Shown here: positions 51,001 to 61,504 of the stretch, in pieces
How positions within the stretch are numbered: position 1 is the first letter of the stretch
Layout: each line of letters opens with the position of its first letter
Source of the DNA: Xiphophorus maculatus
Lineage: Eukaryota; Chordata; Actinopteri; Cyprinodontiformes; Poeciliidae
DNA: 64,000 nucleotides
Assembly (NCBI RefSeq): GCF_002775205.1
Contig: NC_036447.1
Span: 10,776,501 to 10,840,500 of the forward strand
Reading direction: 5' to 3'
Notes under the pieces: model-generated
Seen by the model: only the letters and a program-made list of their open reading frames with translations
Told to the model about the DNA's origin: nothing
Databases searched by the model: none
Position numbers and translations under genes: made by a program

Positions 51001-54000
51001 CTTATTTGATTGTTTATTTTTTTTGCACAAGTTTTCTAATTTTTGTGTAAAACATTGTTTTAAGTCATTCTCCTGAATATTTGAATCATGAATGTATATT
51101 TTCAAAATATACTGAACCTGTTTCTGCCAGGTGAGTTTTCTTGAGAAGAAGGTAGCTGAACTCGAGAATGAGATTCTGATGAATAGTGACCTGAAGTCCA
51201 AACTGAAGCAGGAGAACACACAACTTGTACACAGGTAAGGTCCACTTATTGTTTTCTAGGTTTTAGTTGTAATTTAAGGACCCTTCACTTCAAATGAAGA
51301 CTCTGTTAAAGAATCTTATAGATTTTTTTGATCCAGTGGACTCCTGTCACTCGTGTTTGAACTCGCGTTCCCTGACTGTTTTAAGAACGGTCTAACCAAA
51401 CATGACAGTCTAACCAAAAGTGAGACTGTCATGGTGGTGTGTGGGGAACCATGGTTACAGCAGTGGTTTTGTCTGTTCTGCGGTGCCCACATGCACCTTC
51501 ATGTAGCTGACCTTATGCCCAAGCTATTATCTTCATACTCCTAGACAGCATTCCAAATAATGTATCACTTTTGCATCATGGCTGTTATGTGCATTGCATT
51601 GCTACCCTACTGTGATTATCACTTTAAAGGTGTCATGAAGTAGCTGGGGAGAAGTTGAAAACTGTGTCCAGGTCCAGTTGTGGTGGTTGCTGGGAGACTG
51701 AGGAATGCAACGTTTTTCTGTCAGAATGCAGTTCGGATGTGTCAGACGGAGAGTCCTGCAACCATATTTAGCTTATGTTTATATTTATTTATAGAAAAGC
51801 AGAAATAAGTCGGCTTAAGTGTCCAAAGAATTAAATAGTTTCAGAGTGTGTGGACATTGCAACTCCTGCGTGACCACAGTAATCATTTCAAAACACACAG
51901 ATGTGTATGATCTCTTGTGACTGCACCCACCAAGGTATGCTTCAAGAGCGCTGCAGGGGTAATATTATTCAGGAGGCTAAACTCAGTGATAGATGGATGC
52001 ATATATCTACTTAGATAAATTGTGATAAGCTCAATGAGATGTCCAGTTGTGTGATATTCTACCACATAGCAGGGTCTGAAGTTGGAAATGAGACGGTTCT
52101 TGTTAAATGGTGATAAAATTTTACATGCCATTTTTTATAGTATAGGGAGACTGTGGATCAGTCTTCATCTCATGAGAAGTGGACCTTAGCATTTAACAAA
52201 AAAAACACCCCTCTCAATTCAAATTTTACTTTAAAGGTAATATTCTGTGACAAATTCTTCATGCCAGGGTAAATGAGCTAGAGGAACAGCTGAAGGACCA
52301 AGAGACTCGTGCGGAGCAAAATTTCCAGGAGGAGTTAAGAAGACACAGAGAAACCTACAGCAAAATGGAAAGAGACAAAAACACACAGATAGAGCTACTG
52401 ACCAGCCGGTAAGAAACACACAGGCACTCTCACACTAAAGCAACCGTTAGACATTAACTTTATATGCAGTTTATATAACTGCATATAATGTTAAAGTTAG
52501 AAATTAACTTTACATGCAGTTTCTATTTCAGTTACAAAACCAGATGTGTCTTAAACCGGAAAAAGCATTGAAGTTAATTTCACTTGTAACAAAAACATGA
52601 TACCATGCCTAGAAAATGATGACCAAATTTGACTATAATACCATTGTATTTGAAACCTTGAAACCTTCTCCAAAGTGATGTTTTGTCTGAAAAAATTGAG
52701 TGATAATTATAGTTAGGACCTATACAATGAAAGTTTTTGCTGCAGTTCAGAGAAGCTGCAGTAATAAGCTATGCTGAATGTTCTCGTCAAAGTTTTTCTA
52801 TTATTGTCATGCTTCAGCTACTTGGATGTACATTCTATGTGGAATGAAGAATCTGATATGTGTTCTTTATCCTACCATTTGTAAGAAAAGCTTAAACATC
52901 CAGAAAGCTGACATTTTCACCTGCACCTATCCACTATGTGTGTTTGACACAGTAAGATGCTTGTTGGGTATTACAATTGCAAAATGTTGGCGTAAGAGAG
53001 CCTGTTTTCACTTGAGGTACTGTGCAGTCTGAGAAAAAATAACCACTGAGTGAATAAGAGTATCTTTTTAAAACTGTATTTAAGGTTATTTTTCAGGCAA
53101 TTTATTTGTATTTTGTACATATTTATCATTTTTAAACTGTATTTTTGCCAAACTGTGTTTTCAGTATTAAGCATCTGGAAGAGGAGAACACTGAGATGTC
53201 TGTTAGTATGTTTCGACTCAAATCTCAGACAGAGAAGCTTGATGAGGTGAGCCAAGTTTACTTTTCCTTGTTAGAAACTACCATATAAAAAACAAATGCC
53301 ATTAGATTTTTAGCACTTGCCACCTAGTGTCAAAACACTGTCACAACAGACGAGTGATTGTTTTAAGAAAGTGTGATGTATGGCTTGTAGAGAACTGCTT
53401 AGTTAATATTTAATAAATTATTTTTCTGTGTTTGCAGTGTGTCTGTTTGCACACAAATTCTGCCTTTTACTGTTAGACCGAACTGGGATTTAGGCGTAGT
53501 GTTTACTTTTTAATTGTTGTTGTTAATTACATGATCTAATGTAACAATGTTAAATTAAAAATAGGTTTTATTGCACATGTAAACAGACATTCCAAATTTT
53601 ATTATGAATTTAAAAAAAGAAATTTTAACTTTGTCCGTCTATCACCAGGAGAAGCAAAGGATGACAGCCAAGCTGGAGGATACCAGTCTGCGGCTGAAGG
53701 ATGAGATGGACCTGTACAGGAAAATGATGGAAAAACTGAAACAAAACAGAGAGCAGTTCCAGAAAGAAAAAGATGCCATGCAGGAGGTAGGAGGATTATC
53801 TAAACAGCCTTTAAAATTTCAGCATCTGATCGATCAGTTGTGTGTTGTTTTTCTCTTCCTGCAGAATCTTGTGAGCTCAAAGGCCAACAAAAGCCTTTCC
53901 AACATGATATAATTTTGTTATTCAGACAATTCTGTGTTGTGTAGTTAATAGAGGATCTGCGTCGAGAGCTGGAGCATTTGCAGCTGTACAAACTGGAGGC

Positions 54001-57000
54001 GGAGAAGCCTGGTCGGAGCCGCAGCTCCTCGACTGGACTTTCAGACTTTAACAGCAGGAGCAGAGAGGTGGAGCTCGAGCATGAAGTTAAGAGACTGAAG
54101 CAGGTGCAGATAAAATCATTTTTACAATCCTTTAATCCAGTTTCATTTCTAAGTGCTTCAGCTGCTTGATGTGTGTTGGCGTGTAGGAATGAGCTTTTTT
54201 TTTTGACAAATTTTCAAACCATTATTTTTGGGGGATTTTACAGCATGAGAATACTTTATGTACCTGTATCCAAACCCTCTGTTTTCCCTTCATCAAAAAA
54301 TATTTTATCCATTATCATAATATTTAATTAGTAGTCGTGTTCTACAGAGAATTTCCACACCGTTCAGTGTTTTTGCAAGCTCTCCACCAAATTAATGTGC
54401 TTTCTGGGCTCCCAGAGAAGTAAAATGTCAAACTTTTCATAAATCAGTGAAGGCCCTTGCAGCGCTTTTATGACTACAGAGACCACACTCCTCACTTCTC
54501 CTCTGTTAAATAGTACATTTCTGTTCCGTTTTACCAGCAGGAATGACAACAAATCATAATGACCCCTGTTAGCAGCTTTTAAAATCCCTTCTTTACTGCA
54601 GCCCTGCACTGCATGAATTACTGATATTTTGACTTGGGAGTAGAGAGTTAAGTCAGGCTGAACAGTGTTGTATTGGCTCTTATGAGAATACAAGTCACAG
54701 TCTACATTTGAGAGTAGTATATTTTAATGAATGTACCTTTGTGTTTCTGCTTATTATATAGATGTGCACAGATATGTATATTGAATGTTGTTGTCTAACA
54801 ATAGTCTTAAATTGTTGGAAACCTGTTATTTCCAATAGGTTTCCAATATAAGTTTGGAAATCTATAGGATATGACCAAACCAAAGTATTGATTTAGTCAT
54901 ATCCAAACAAAACCAATTGGTTTGGTTTGGAAAACTATTCCTCCTGCTACAAACTGAAAGTGGGTTAACGTAGTGCATTCTGGGATTCTCTTTGTTTTCT
55001 GTGTGTAGTTCAGTTCTGAGGGTCCCAACAGTGTTAAAGAGGCGGAGCTCTTTCTGGTGGTCAGGTGACACAATATTCAAACATTAGTGACTAAGACATA
55101 ACCTGATCTTCAGCATTAATCTGTCCTTAAGATAACTTATTATTGATACTGTGAAAGACTCAAATGCTCCTTTGCACAGCGTGTCTGTGTATATTGAATC
55201 AGAATCAGTAACATCAGATAATGATGCTTGCCTCCACCTTATAGGAGACGTATATCACTGTCATCAAGTAACAATGGGACCTCGTCGAGGGTCATACGTT
55301 TATCTTGTTTTATTCTAAACAGATATCTTTATAGAGTATTGAGTCAGGCCCGCTGAACCTGAGTCCCCTATACACACATAATACATCAACCATAGGCTAG
55401 CAGATGCTAGCTTTATAAAAATCTTATAATAATGATCATTATCTTGTGTTTTATAGAATCTCAGGTTATCACTGTACAGCTCCACAAAAAAATCTAAAGT
55501 TACTAAACTGCCAGCTGGAAGTATGCAAGCTTAAATTCTCTTTTATTGCATTATAACTTCATAAACACTGGCTTTAGAGTCTATCGATTTTCCTACTCTT
55601 TCTTCATGTTTTTAGTGGCTGACACTTGGAACTGATGATTTAATAATAAACTCAAAGTAGAAAGTTAATTATTATTTTCTATCTCCATTGAGGAAAAATA
55701 ATAAAACGTGGTCTGGTAAGGATATAAAACACTGCACAAAGATCCAGTAGAGCCTCATTATCTCATTCCTTTTTTATGGAAAACTACAATATGCCTTGAG
55801 TAATGAGAATTAGATATTTAATAGCAGCAGAAAAAGAAATGACCAACAAAACACACTCATAAAAAGTTAACAAGGTGGAGATAAAAATGAACAGAGTCCA
55901 GCAGTGTGATGGACAATCTGATGTAATGACTGTAATGTCTCATTCTTCATGAGACATAATGTTCTGCATTTTAAGAACCCAAAGCGCCCCCCAAATTTTT
56001 TTTTTCTTATTTAAATAAACATTTAGGGATTTAACTTTTTAAACACCTGATGGGCCAGAGACTGAAACTTTGTACCAAATCAAACCCAATAATCCCCCTT
56101 CCTGTAATCCATGAGAAAGACCGACACTCACATTGAACTGTGCACCTCTGTAAATGTGTGTATGTGTGTGTCCAGCAATGTGCATCCCAGGACTTTCTTC
56201 CCCCTGACTTCCATCTCCTGGTGTTGTCTGGGGCTCAGCGCTGCCCCGGACTCACGGTAAAATTGCCTCTGTGACCTTTGACGTCCCGATTAACAACTAA
56301 TAACACTGGAGTAGAGTAATCTCGGCCAAGTGTGATTGGGGTCAGCGCTGCAGCTCCCTTGTTTAATGGCTGAAGGTAAAACAAGGGAACAGCAAACTGG
56401 CTTCCTGTCAGCAGTTTTAAGCAAACTAAATCATAAAGCTGTGCAGGGAAACCGTTAACACAGATAACCTGTGCTATGTCCTGATTAGCTGTGTTTGCAG
56501 CCTGATGAGCAAGCAGGTGTTGTGTTCTTGGTGTATGTGTTAACATAGAGTAGTTTCTGCTTTTAAAAGCTTATTCTACACGCTTATCTTTTCATCCTGT
56601 TTTTCTCTCCCTTACCTCCCACCATGATTTGAAATTTTTAGGAAACCCAGAAGCTGAGGGAGCAGAATGAAGACCTGAATGGTCAGATTCTCAGCTTAAG
56701 CCTCCATGAAGCCAAGAACCTGTTTGCCACCCAAACCAAGGCTCAGTCTTTAGCTGCTGAGATAGACAGCGCCTCCAGAGATCAGGTGAAACTTCCATCC
56801 ATCATTTTCTATTGTTTTAACTACTGACTTTCTTCTAGGTTGTTCTCATGCTGTAGTCAGAACTCATGTATTTCTAGGACATATCACAGGATGACAGTGT
56901 GATAAAGGTTACATTAGTCATTAAGCTAGTGTAGACAGGTTCATTGGCTACATCTTATGTATTTTCTAACTGCATAGCAATAACAACAATGCATACCCAT

Positions 57001-57829
57001 CCTAAAATGACTTCATGTAATCTTAAGGCAAGTTCTTTAGGGTTTTATTATTCAGTAAACTAAAAAAAAACTTATGATGTTTTATAATTTAATTTGATTT
57101 ATTTGGAGATATGATAGTTATTTTTCATTTCAAAGTGAAGTACCATCTGAGACAGTTTTAATGCTTGATTTATGAGTCATTAACAATAGTCTTCTAAGAT
57201 TAGAGATTTACCTGTACAGAGTCCAAAGATCAGTAAAAACCTATTAGCTAAATGATGCACAGCATTTATACTTTGATCTGCTGATATGCATCAGGAGTGT
57301 AGTTTGGTCAGGAACACCTTTGGTTCTCTTCTTTTGGTCCTGTACTCGCATTTCAGGCATGTTGTATAGGTAACATTATTACATGAGACGGATTGTGACT
57401 AACATGAAACAAAAATGGTCACTAAACAAGCATACCAACCAAGAGCAGGTAGGGTGAAGGAGGTAAACAGCATGAACGACAACAATAGCAGAGACTGTTT
57501 AAGAAAGAAGACCTTATTTATGGTATTAAAGTGCAAAAATATACACTTGTGTACCTATGATAGTACCCCTGATAATGGTCAGGGGTACTATCATAGGTAC
57601 ACAAGTGATTTTCCAAATAAAATCAAGAGACCATTGGCCAGTAAACATCTTTGGGTAATATTTTAGATGGTATTGATAATAAAATGTGTTTGACGTTCAT
57701 GTTTCTCCACAGTTGATGGAAGCCCTGAAGGAACAGGAGGACATCAATTTATGCCTGCGGCAGTATATGGACAAGGTTATTCTGTCCATCTTGGACCACA
57801 ACCCTTCCATTTTGGAGATAAAGAACTAG
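33352..57829 (+). CDS. rab11fip4: Rab11 family-interacting protein 4 (Rab11-FIP4), short form
   Basis: Thirteen coding exons: 33352-33429, 46388-46638, 46865-47050, 47907-48041, 49492-49527, 50564-50663, 51131-51234, 52268-52408, 53165-53246, 53649-53786, 53945-54103, 56642-56785 and 57713-57829. All junctions have AG/GT borders and compatible phases, and 1671 nt give 556 residues. After an acidic, serine-rich N-terminal region (27-170) comes a conserved stretch with a Cys193-x-x-Cys196 pair. A long coiled coil (about 255-535) follows, then the C-terminal Rab11-binding domain LRQYMDKVILSILDHNPSIL (533-552). The DHNPSILEIK ending points to FIP4 over FIP3. Class II FIPs dimerise, bind Rab11 and Arf6, and act on recycling endosomes and at cytokinesis. 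Mammalian FIP4 is about 640 residues and starts with EF-hands; none is encoded here, so this is a short isoform or the upstream exons are elsewhere. The weakest exon is the first. Confidence 0.93.
35271..35288 (+). repeat. Poly(A) tract
   Basis: About 18 A residues in intron 1, with no recognisable retroposon body next to it. Confidence 0.7.
37260..37620 (-). mobile_element. Tc1-like transposon fragment (another subfamily)
   Basis: 'acagcatcacagatcctcca' and 'ggcatgaagtgcttttcc' then 'catgccaaaccaacctggag' match the antisense transposase region of a common fish Tc1-like relative. 'ccaataattgtg' near 37567 fits its end. Decayed. Confidence 0.6.
38964..39031. repeat. (AT)n microsatellite, about 34 units
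   Basis: About 68 bp of uninterrupted alternating AT in rab11fip4 intron 1. Likely length-variable and able to form cruciforms. Confidence 0.95.
41281..42350 (-). mobile_element. Decayed Tc1-like transposon, nearly full span
   Basis: The best-preserved Tc1-like copy here. It runs from a terminal region ('gaaccgtttcacattttgct') through antisense transposase text ('ttccactgtggggatagtgt', 'cagaccaagaagttg', 'gaccagagcaccacatgttt', 'agattctcccacgtgggctg') to 'cacacaggtgggctctattt'. The frame carries stops and gaps, so it is inactive. Intron 1 of rab11fip4. Confidence 0.8.
43405..43450 (+). repeat. Retroposon-tail-like fragment
   Basis: 'ttttcctcggggatcaataa' plus 'agtat' is the common 3' tail of fish LINE/SINE copies. 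No body is seen upstream. Confidence 0.4.
45330..45760 (+). repeat. Degenerate tetranucleotide (ATCC/TGTC-type) repeat
   Basis: Repeated imperfect 'catctgtcc', 'tcattcatc' and 'tctatc' words over about 430 bp. An old, decayed simple-sequence array. The open frames within it are low complexity. Confidence 0.6.
46388..46638 (+). CDS. rab11fip4: rab11fip4 exon 2
   Basis: A 251-nt exon encoding residues 27-109, starting AGEEEQVLPVIMCSRTSPDP. It is acidic and serine-rich (EELEESEEG-like). Acceptor TTTCTCTCCAG, donor AA/GTAAGC. Confidence 0.9.
46865..47050 (+). CDS. rab11fip4: rab11fip4 exon 3
   Basis: A 186-nt exon encoding KCAQANISITSDLSTRSSAS and the acidic EQFEDYGEGEEPEYTPSSPS stretch. Phase 2 on both sides. 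Confidence 0.93.
47907..48041 (+). CDS. rab11fip4: rab11fip4 exon 4 (CxxC region)
   Basis: A 135-nt exon encoding YAGELMDVYCSQCSKKVNLL and NDLEARLKNLRAH, a conserved class II FIP segment. The C-S-Q-C pair could bind metal, which is inference. Confidence 0.93.
48225..48560 (-). mobile_element. Tc1-like transposon fragment
   Basis: 'gagctaccatggccctcttg' then 'actgcttctctgga', 'gtaggtttccagttggg', 'ctgtctgctgtgttccttgg' and 'ttttcgtgatgctgtttgct' match the antisense 5' half of the Tc1-like transposase. It lies in the intron after exon 4. Confidence 0.65.
49492..49527 (+). CDS. rab11fip4: rab11fip4 exon 5 (microexon)
   Basis: A 36-nt exon between TTATCTTATAG and GTAGGT encoding SPSRKISSTAFG, a serine-rich patch. 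The phase fits its neighbours. Confidence 0.85.
50564..50663 (+). CDS. rab11fip4: rab11fip4 exon 6
   Basis: A 100-nt exon encoding RQLLQNSNLSSRNGSTEDLF and RDSIDSCDIDINEK. Phase 2 to phase 0, donor AAG/GTGAGA. It leads into the coiled coil. Confidence 0.92.
51131..51234 (+). CDS. rab11fip4: rab11fip4 exon 7 (coiled coil start)
   Basis: A 104-nt exon encoding VSFLEKKVAELENEILMNSD and LKSKLKQENTQLVH, with heptad-type hydrophobic spacing. Acceptor TTTCTGCCAG, donor AG/GTAAGG. Confidence 0.93.
52268..52408 (+). CDS. rab11fip4: rab11fip4 exon 8 (coiled coil)
   Basis: A 141-nt exon encoding RVNELEEQLKDQETRAEQNF onward to LLTS. Charged and heptad-patterned. Confidence 0.93.
52453..52522. repeat. 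Tandem/inverted duplication after exon 8
   Basis: A 20-bp word ATTAACTTTATATGCAGTTT (52453-52472) recurs with one change at 52503-52522. Between them is an 11-bp-arm inverted repeat (TATATGCAGTT at 52461-52471 and its complement at 52477-52487). Confidence 0.75.
53165..53246 (+). CDS. rab11fip4: rab11fip4 exon 9 (coiled coil)
   Basis: An 82-nt exon encoding IKHLEEENTEMSVSMFRLKS and QTEKLDE, donor GAG/GTGAGC. Confidence 0.92.
53649..53786 (+). CDS. rab11fip4: rab11fip4 exon 10 (coiled coil)
   Basis: A 138-nt phase-0 exon encoding EKQRMTAKLEDTSLRLKDEM and a KLKQNREQFQKEKDAMQE run. Confidence 0.93.
53945..54103 (+). CDS. rab11fip4: rab11fip4 exon 11 (coiled coil with serine-rich break)
   Basis: A 159-nt phase-0 exon encoding LIEDLRRELEHLQLYKLEAE. 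A basic, serine-rich insert GRSRSSSTGLSDFNSRS interrupts the heptads before EVELEHEVKRLKQ. Confidence 0.93.
54104..56641 (+). other. rab11fip4: rab11fip4 intron 11
   Basis: A 2.5 kb intron. Most of it is AT-rich. A 10-bp-arm inverted repeat (TTGGAAACCT / AGGTTTCCAA) lies near 54816-54850. The GC-richer block at 56150-56540 is listed separately. Confidence 0.5.
56150..56540. promoter_or_regulatory. Candidate conserved non-coding element or enhancer
   Basis: A GC-richer block inside an AT-rich intron with dense factor-like words: TGACCTTTGACGTC at 56272 (a DR1-like nuclear-receptor site next to a CRE-like half), CAGCGCTGCAGC and CCTTGTTTAATGG. It has no coding frame on the gene strand. Conservation is not tested. 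Confidence 0.3.
56642..56785 (+). CDS. rab11fip4: rab11fip4 exon 12 (coiled coil)
   Basis: A 144-nt phase-0 exon encoding ETQKLREQNEDLNGQILSLS to AEIDSASRDQ, leading directly into the Rab11-binding exon. Confidence 0.93.
56786..57540 (+). other. rab11fip4: rab11fip4 intron 12, upstream part
   Basis: AT-rich intron sequence with nothing recognised besides the hairpin that follows it. Confidence 0.4.
57544..57607. repeat. Perfect inverted repeat with 29-bp arms
   Basis: The left arm 57544-57572 and right arm 57579-57607 are exact reverse complements, separated by the 6-base loop TAATGG. In the last rab11fip4 intron, about 105 bp before exon 13, it would form a strong RNA hairpin. Confidence 0.95.
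57713..57829 (+). CDS. rab11fip4: rab11fip4 exon 13 (Rab11-binding domain and stop)
   Basis: Encodes LMEALKEQEDINLCLRQYMD and KVILSILDHNPSILEIKN, then TAG at 57827. The Y536-M-D and I-L-D-H-N-P residues correspond to the hydrophobic Rab11-binding helix and turn of class II FIPs. Confidence 0.95.
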   Translation: MMEALKEQEDINLCLRQYMDKVILSILDHNPSILEIKN

Positions 57830-60610
57830 CATACGCCTAGCTGGGATGGAAATCATCAGTCCTAATGTCAAATGGTTGCCAGTTATCTGTTCTGGGAATC
57901 TATACAGGAGGACGGCAAAGATGAGTGGACTTGGTTTATGTAAATGGACCTGCTTTGCCCTCTGCTGTTTGTTCTGAGGACATTTTCTCCCCATGGACTA
58001 ATATTCAGCGATACATTGTGAGGGACTTTTCTCAGTGAGCGAATGCTAAACAACTGATGGTTATGCAAATGTGACTGTTGGTCTCAGTCTGCACTGTTTT
58101 CTTACTCTGCTGCTCTGTTCTGTTCATATTGTTATGACTTTTTTTATGTTACAAGCTGGTAGTTTCTAAGCAGGAATAACCTGAGCCCAACCTGCTTTTA
58201 AAACTGACGCAGTCAGTCAGTGGAGTGCACTGGAATTAATCTAAAGGGCATAAATACTGGAACAGCCTAATGCGTCTTACCTTCAAAAAGTAATTCCGGT
58301 ATTATTGAACGATAAATGACTGGTAGGGTCTATTTTTGGAAAAACAGTATGTCAGATTAAAAAAAGAAAAAAGATGGCAAGTAGATGGTTACCCTGTTCC
58401 AGACAGACATGAAGGCAGCCATGTTGCCTGACCTGTGTACAAGAGATGATGAATGCATGTAATCATTAATTTGGACAAGCATGTATTTTGAAAAGAATAA
58501 GAAATGAGCAAGCTCAAAGAAAGGACAGAAGGAATGTTTTTGGAAGTTGAAACAAATAATGAAATGCTTTGGAATGTTGGACTCTACATCCTGGAGAATA
58601 GTTTCTTTGTAAAATCAGTGAAAGGTACACTGAAGGGTTTTTTTAATGTTTTTTTTTATCTTAAGAATAGTCTTCCAAAAAACTTTGCATCTATGTCAAT
58701 CAGAGCGGTCGTCCTTAGTTGGCTCAGAAGGGTTGAACTGATTGACAGAAGTTGTAGCCAAGGAATGTCTTTAAACTCTAAAGTGAAGCCTGAGCTGGAA
58801 GAGATTTGCAGCTGGTAGTAATATACCCAAACAATGTTGCACAGGAACGTTTTGATATGAATGTGTGGGGTAGCTACGTCTGAGTGATTGATGGTGTCTG
58901 TAACAGGCCATTTAGACGCATCTATAAACACAGAGAGATCAACTTACAAACCATTTGGATCAGCAATCTCATTGCCACCTTCTAACAACGCATTTACATG
59001 AAGCCCTGATTTACTTTGTGTGACTAATAAACTGCTGTAAATATAATGAACTAAATGTTTTACTTCCTGTGTGGCCAAAAGGCATTTGTAATTTAATGTA
59101 ATTGGTTAAAACATGTTTTAATACACATGTACAGTATTTAGTACTGCAATTGAGGGTTACTTTAAGTGGATAGGTTGACATTTTTGAGGTGAGATTCTGG
59201 CAAAAGCTTACAAATGGTTAATTTCTTACCTGCAGCAAATAGCTGTCTCTTGGTGTCTAGAGTGTCTACATTTAGTATAAACCCATATTAGATGGTCTCA
59301 GAGGATAATGCTAAATTGTAGTAGAGACTTCAGTTGCCATTGGGTGTTTTTTTGTTTGTTTGTTTTTAACAAAAAGAAAAACATATAATTATTTACATGG
59401 ACAATGGAGTTCAGACCCAGTGTGCCACCACAGAGCTTCCGTTGTGAAACATAGACTGACACCAGAATATGTACAGTAAAGCATTTCCATTCAGACTAAA
59501 TCTCTAATAGAAACAACAAAAAAATGCAATAGAAAAATATTTTGTTTTGATTTAAATTAGCCTGTTTTTTTTATTTATTTTTACACACCCATACTATGCT
59601 ATAATTTCCCAGCATGTTTCACACAGGACGATTTTTGGTGGTACACATCCTTCTATCTCTGTTTGTGTAAATAATTATTTTTTTCTGTAAATAACCACTT
59701 AAAGCAAATGTAACAACAGCTTAAAGGTTTATAAAATACTATTGACATAAATTATTTTTGAGTTGGGCTTTATTTTAAAGCCCCTGCAATCCACTATGGT
59801 CTTGGTCATCCTCAGGCTAGCCCTTAGCTGCAGCTGGAGGAACCATCTAATCTGGATATTTACCAAATGAAGATGCTAACAGAGTTACTACAGGTAAAAT
59901 AATACTGCTTATAATCCTTTAACTCAGGAACTCAAGTCAAACTTCCTGAACTATCCCATTAAAGGAGGAACAATCAAAATCTGCTGTATTATGTAATTCT
60001 CACAAACTTGAGTTTTGCTTCCTTGCACAAAAAATATCTTCTTTTCTTTTGCATGGCTTACATTTTTCTCTGTCTGTGCCTTCTGAGGACATTTTTTCAA
60101 GATGAACTTGCTCTAGACTTACACATTTTTCAAGGTACACTTTGTGTCTGTCAGACTTGTTTTCCTGACTTATAAATGTTGTACTGGAACAGTAATCATT
60201 TGTATTGATGTGCCACTTACCACTCTTTTTAAGACTGGTACTAAAAAAACTATTTTTACAGTTTTATCAAAGAGAAACCAGCTTGTTGCCTAGGTGCTTT
60301 GTTGGATGTATAGCACAATGCTTTGTATGGTACTTAGACTGGCTCCTGTTTAGTCTGTATAGTGATTAATTCTTTTTTTTCTTTAAAATTAGTTTCTATT
60401 TCTTTCGTTTGTTTTAACTTTTTGTTAGCTATGGTCAGATGAGTAATTTTCACATTGCTTAAAACTGACTTTTTGTATGGTTGTAAACCGTCTTCCTACT
60501 TCAACTGTGAGCATTATGAGCAATATTAACTTATACAAATACTGGCTCATCGGTTCTTTCAATAGCTGCTTGTGCCATCCTCAATTTGAATAAAATCCAA
60601 CCCAACATCA
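57830..60610 (+). other. rab11fip4: rab11fip4 3' UTR
   Basis: Non-coding sequence after the stop. A canonical AATAAA at 59026 and another at 60589 give candidate ends about 1.2 and 2.8 kb after the stop. Open frames here (for example 58504-58818) lack any domain. No microRNA hairpin was recognised. Confidence 0.5.
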
Positions 60611-60979
60611 AGTTGTAAATCTGAAGTCTTGTTGCTTTTAAAGGGCTATTCATTGAAGTCTAGATAATTGATTTGGCAATAAAGATGTTTGGGCTGTAAT
60701 AATGCCTCATCAGATTCTTATCACATTGATAGCTCTCGATTCAAATCGCAAGAAAGGCCAGCTCAGGTTTGCTAATAACTAGATAAACATGCTTAAAATG
60801 TTTTTTGTATTCTGTTCCAAGGGTTGCTATGCATTTTCTCTTTCAATATTTCTATAGCTTTAAAAGAGTGCAGATGTTTTGGTCAACTGCCCAGTTTCAA
60901 CACAAAAGTTTAATTTAAATTTGCACCAAATGTTTTAAGACTAAGCAAGTAGATAAATAAGAGTTATAGCTGGTACCTA

Positions 60980-61100
60980 TCCAGAGTCGGGATTTTGGCA
61001 CAATTATTATTCCACTATACCTATTTTCAATGGCCATTGAGAGAAAGGAGAGGTTCATCCTGAATAGGTCACCAGTCTATTACAGCTGAGGCAAATAAAT
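60980..61100 (+). mobile_element. Retroposon-derived fragment
   Basis: 'gaggttcatcctgaatagg' then 'tcaccagtctattacagctg' resembles the fish repeat 'caccctggacaggtcgccag' with 'tctatcacagggc'. Decayed and short. Confidence 0.45.
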
Positions 61101-61249
61101 AAAGCATAGAATCAAAAATAGCAAAAATAAATAAATAAAAAAGAAAAGTAAAAATGCTACACAAATTCATAGATAAAAATGGGATGTGTTGAAGCTCAAG
61201 AAAAGAAAATGGTTACATCTAAATTGAAACAGTCAAGCTGAGAAAAGGA

Positions 61250-61376
61250 AGTAAATGTATTTCTCCGTAGCTTGGCGCCACCTATCTGTCACTTCGTTTA
61301 AATAACTTTTTTTTGGGGTGGGAGGAGAGCGATTGGTTCTTCGCGGGGGTCAGGCCTGCCTGCAGCTTCACTACAG
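61250..61376 (+). promoter_or_regulatory. Promoter and non-coding first exon of the right-edge gene
   Basis: An inverted CCAAT box (GATTGG, 61331-61336) in GC-richer DNA is followed by GCAGCTTCACTACAG/GTAAGA, a strong donor after 61376. A 5' UTR exon ending here would splice to the acceptor at 63381. The exact transcription start is not visible. Confidence 0.5.
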
Positions 61377-61470
61377 GTAAGAAATATATTCTGATGAAGC
61401 CCGATGTTAAGATAACTAACTCGTTTTTATTTTAAAATGATCATTTTTGCTTCCCGGCCGCTTAACCTAC

Positions 61471-61504
61471 CGCTATAAAAGTTACCGCGGTAACTTTTAT
61501 AGCG
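61471..61504. repeat. Perfect 34-bp palindrome
   Basis: The 17-bp left arm CGCTATAAAAGTTACCG is followed without a spacer by its exact reverse complement. It contains TATAAAA on both strands and CCGCGG at the centre. It lies about 95 bp after the first-exon donor of the right-edge gene, in GC-richer DNA. Confidence 0.97.

Noticed and set aside
57830..61250. Possible mir-193/mir-365 cluster, which lies near RAB11FIP4 in mammals
   Set aside because: I looked for the mature microRNA words in this interval and did not find them. They may lie outside the window.
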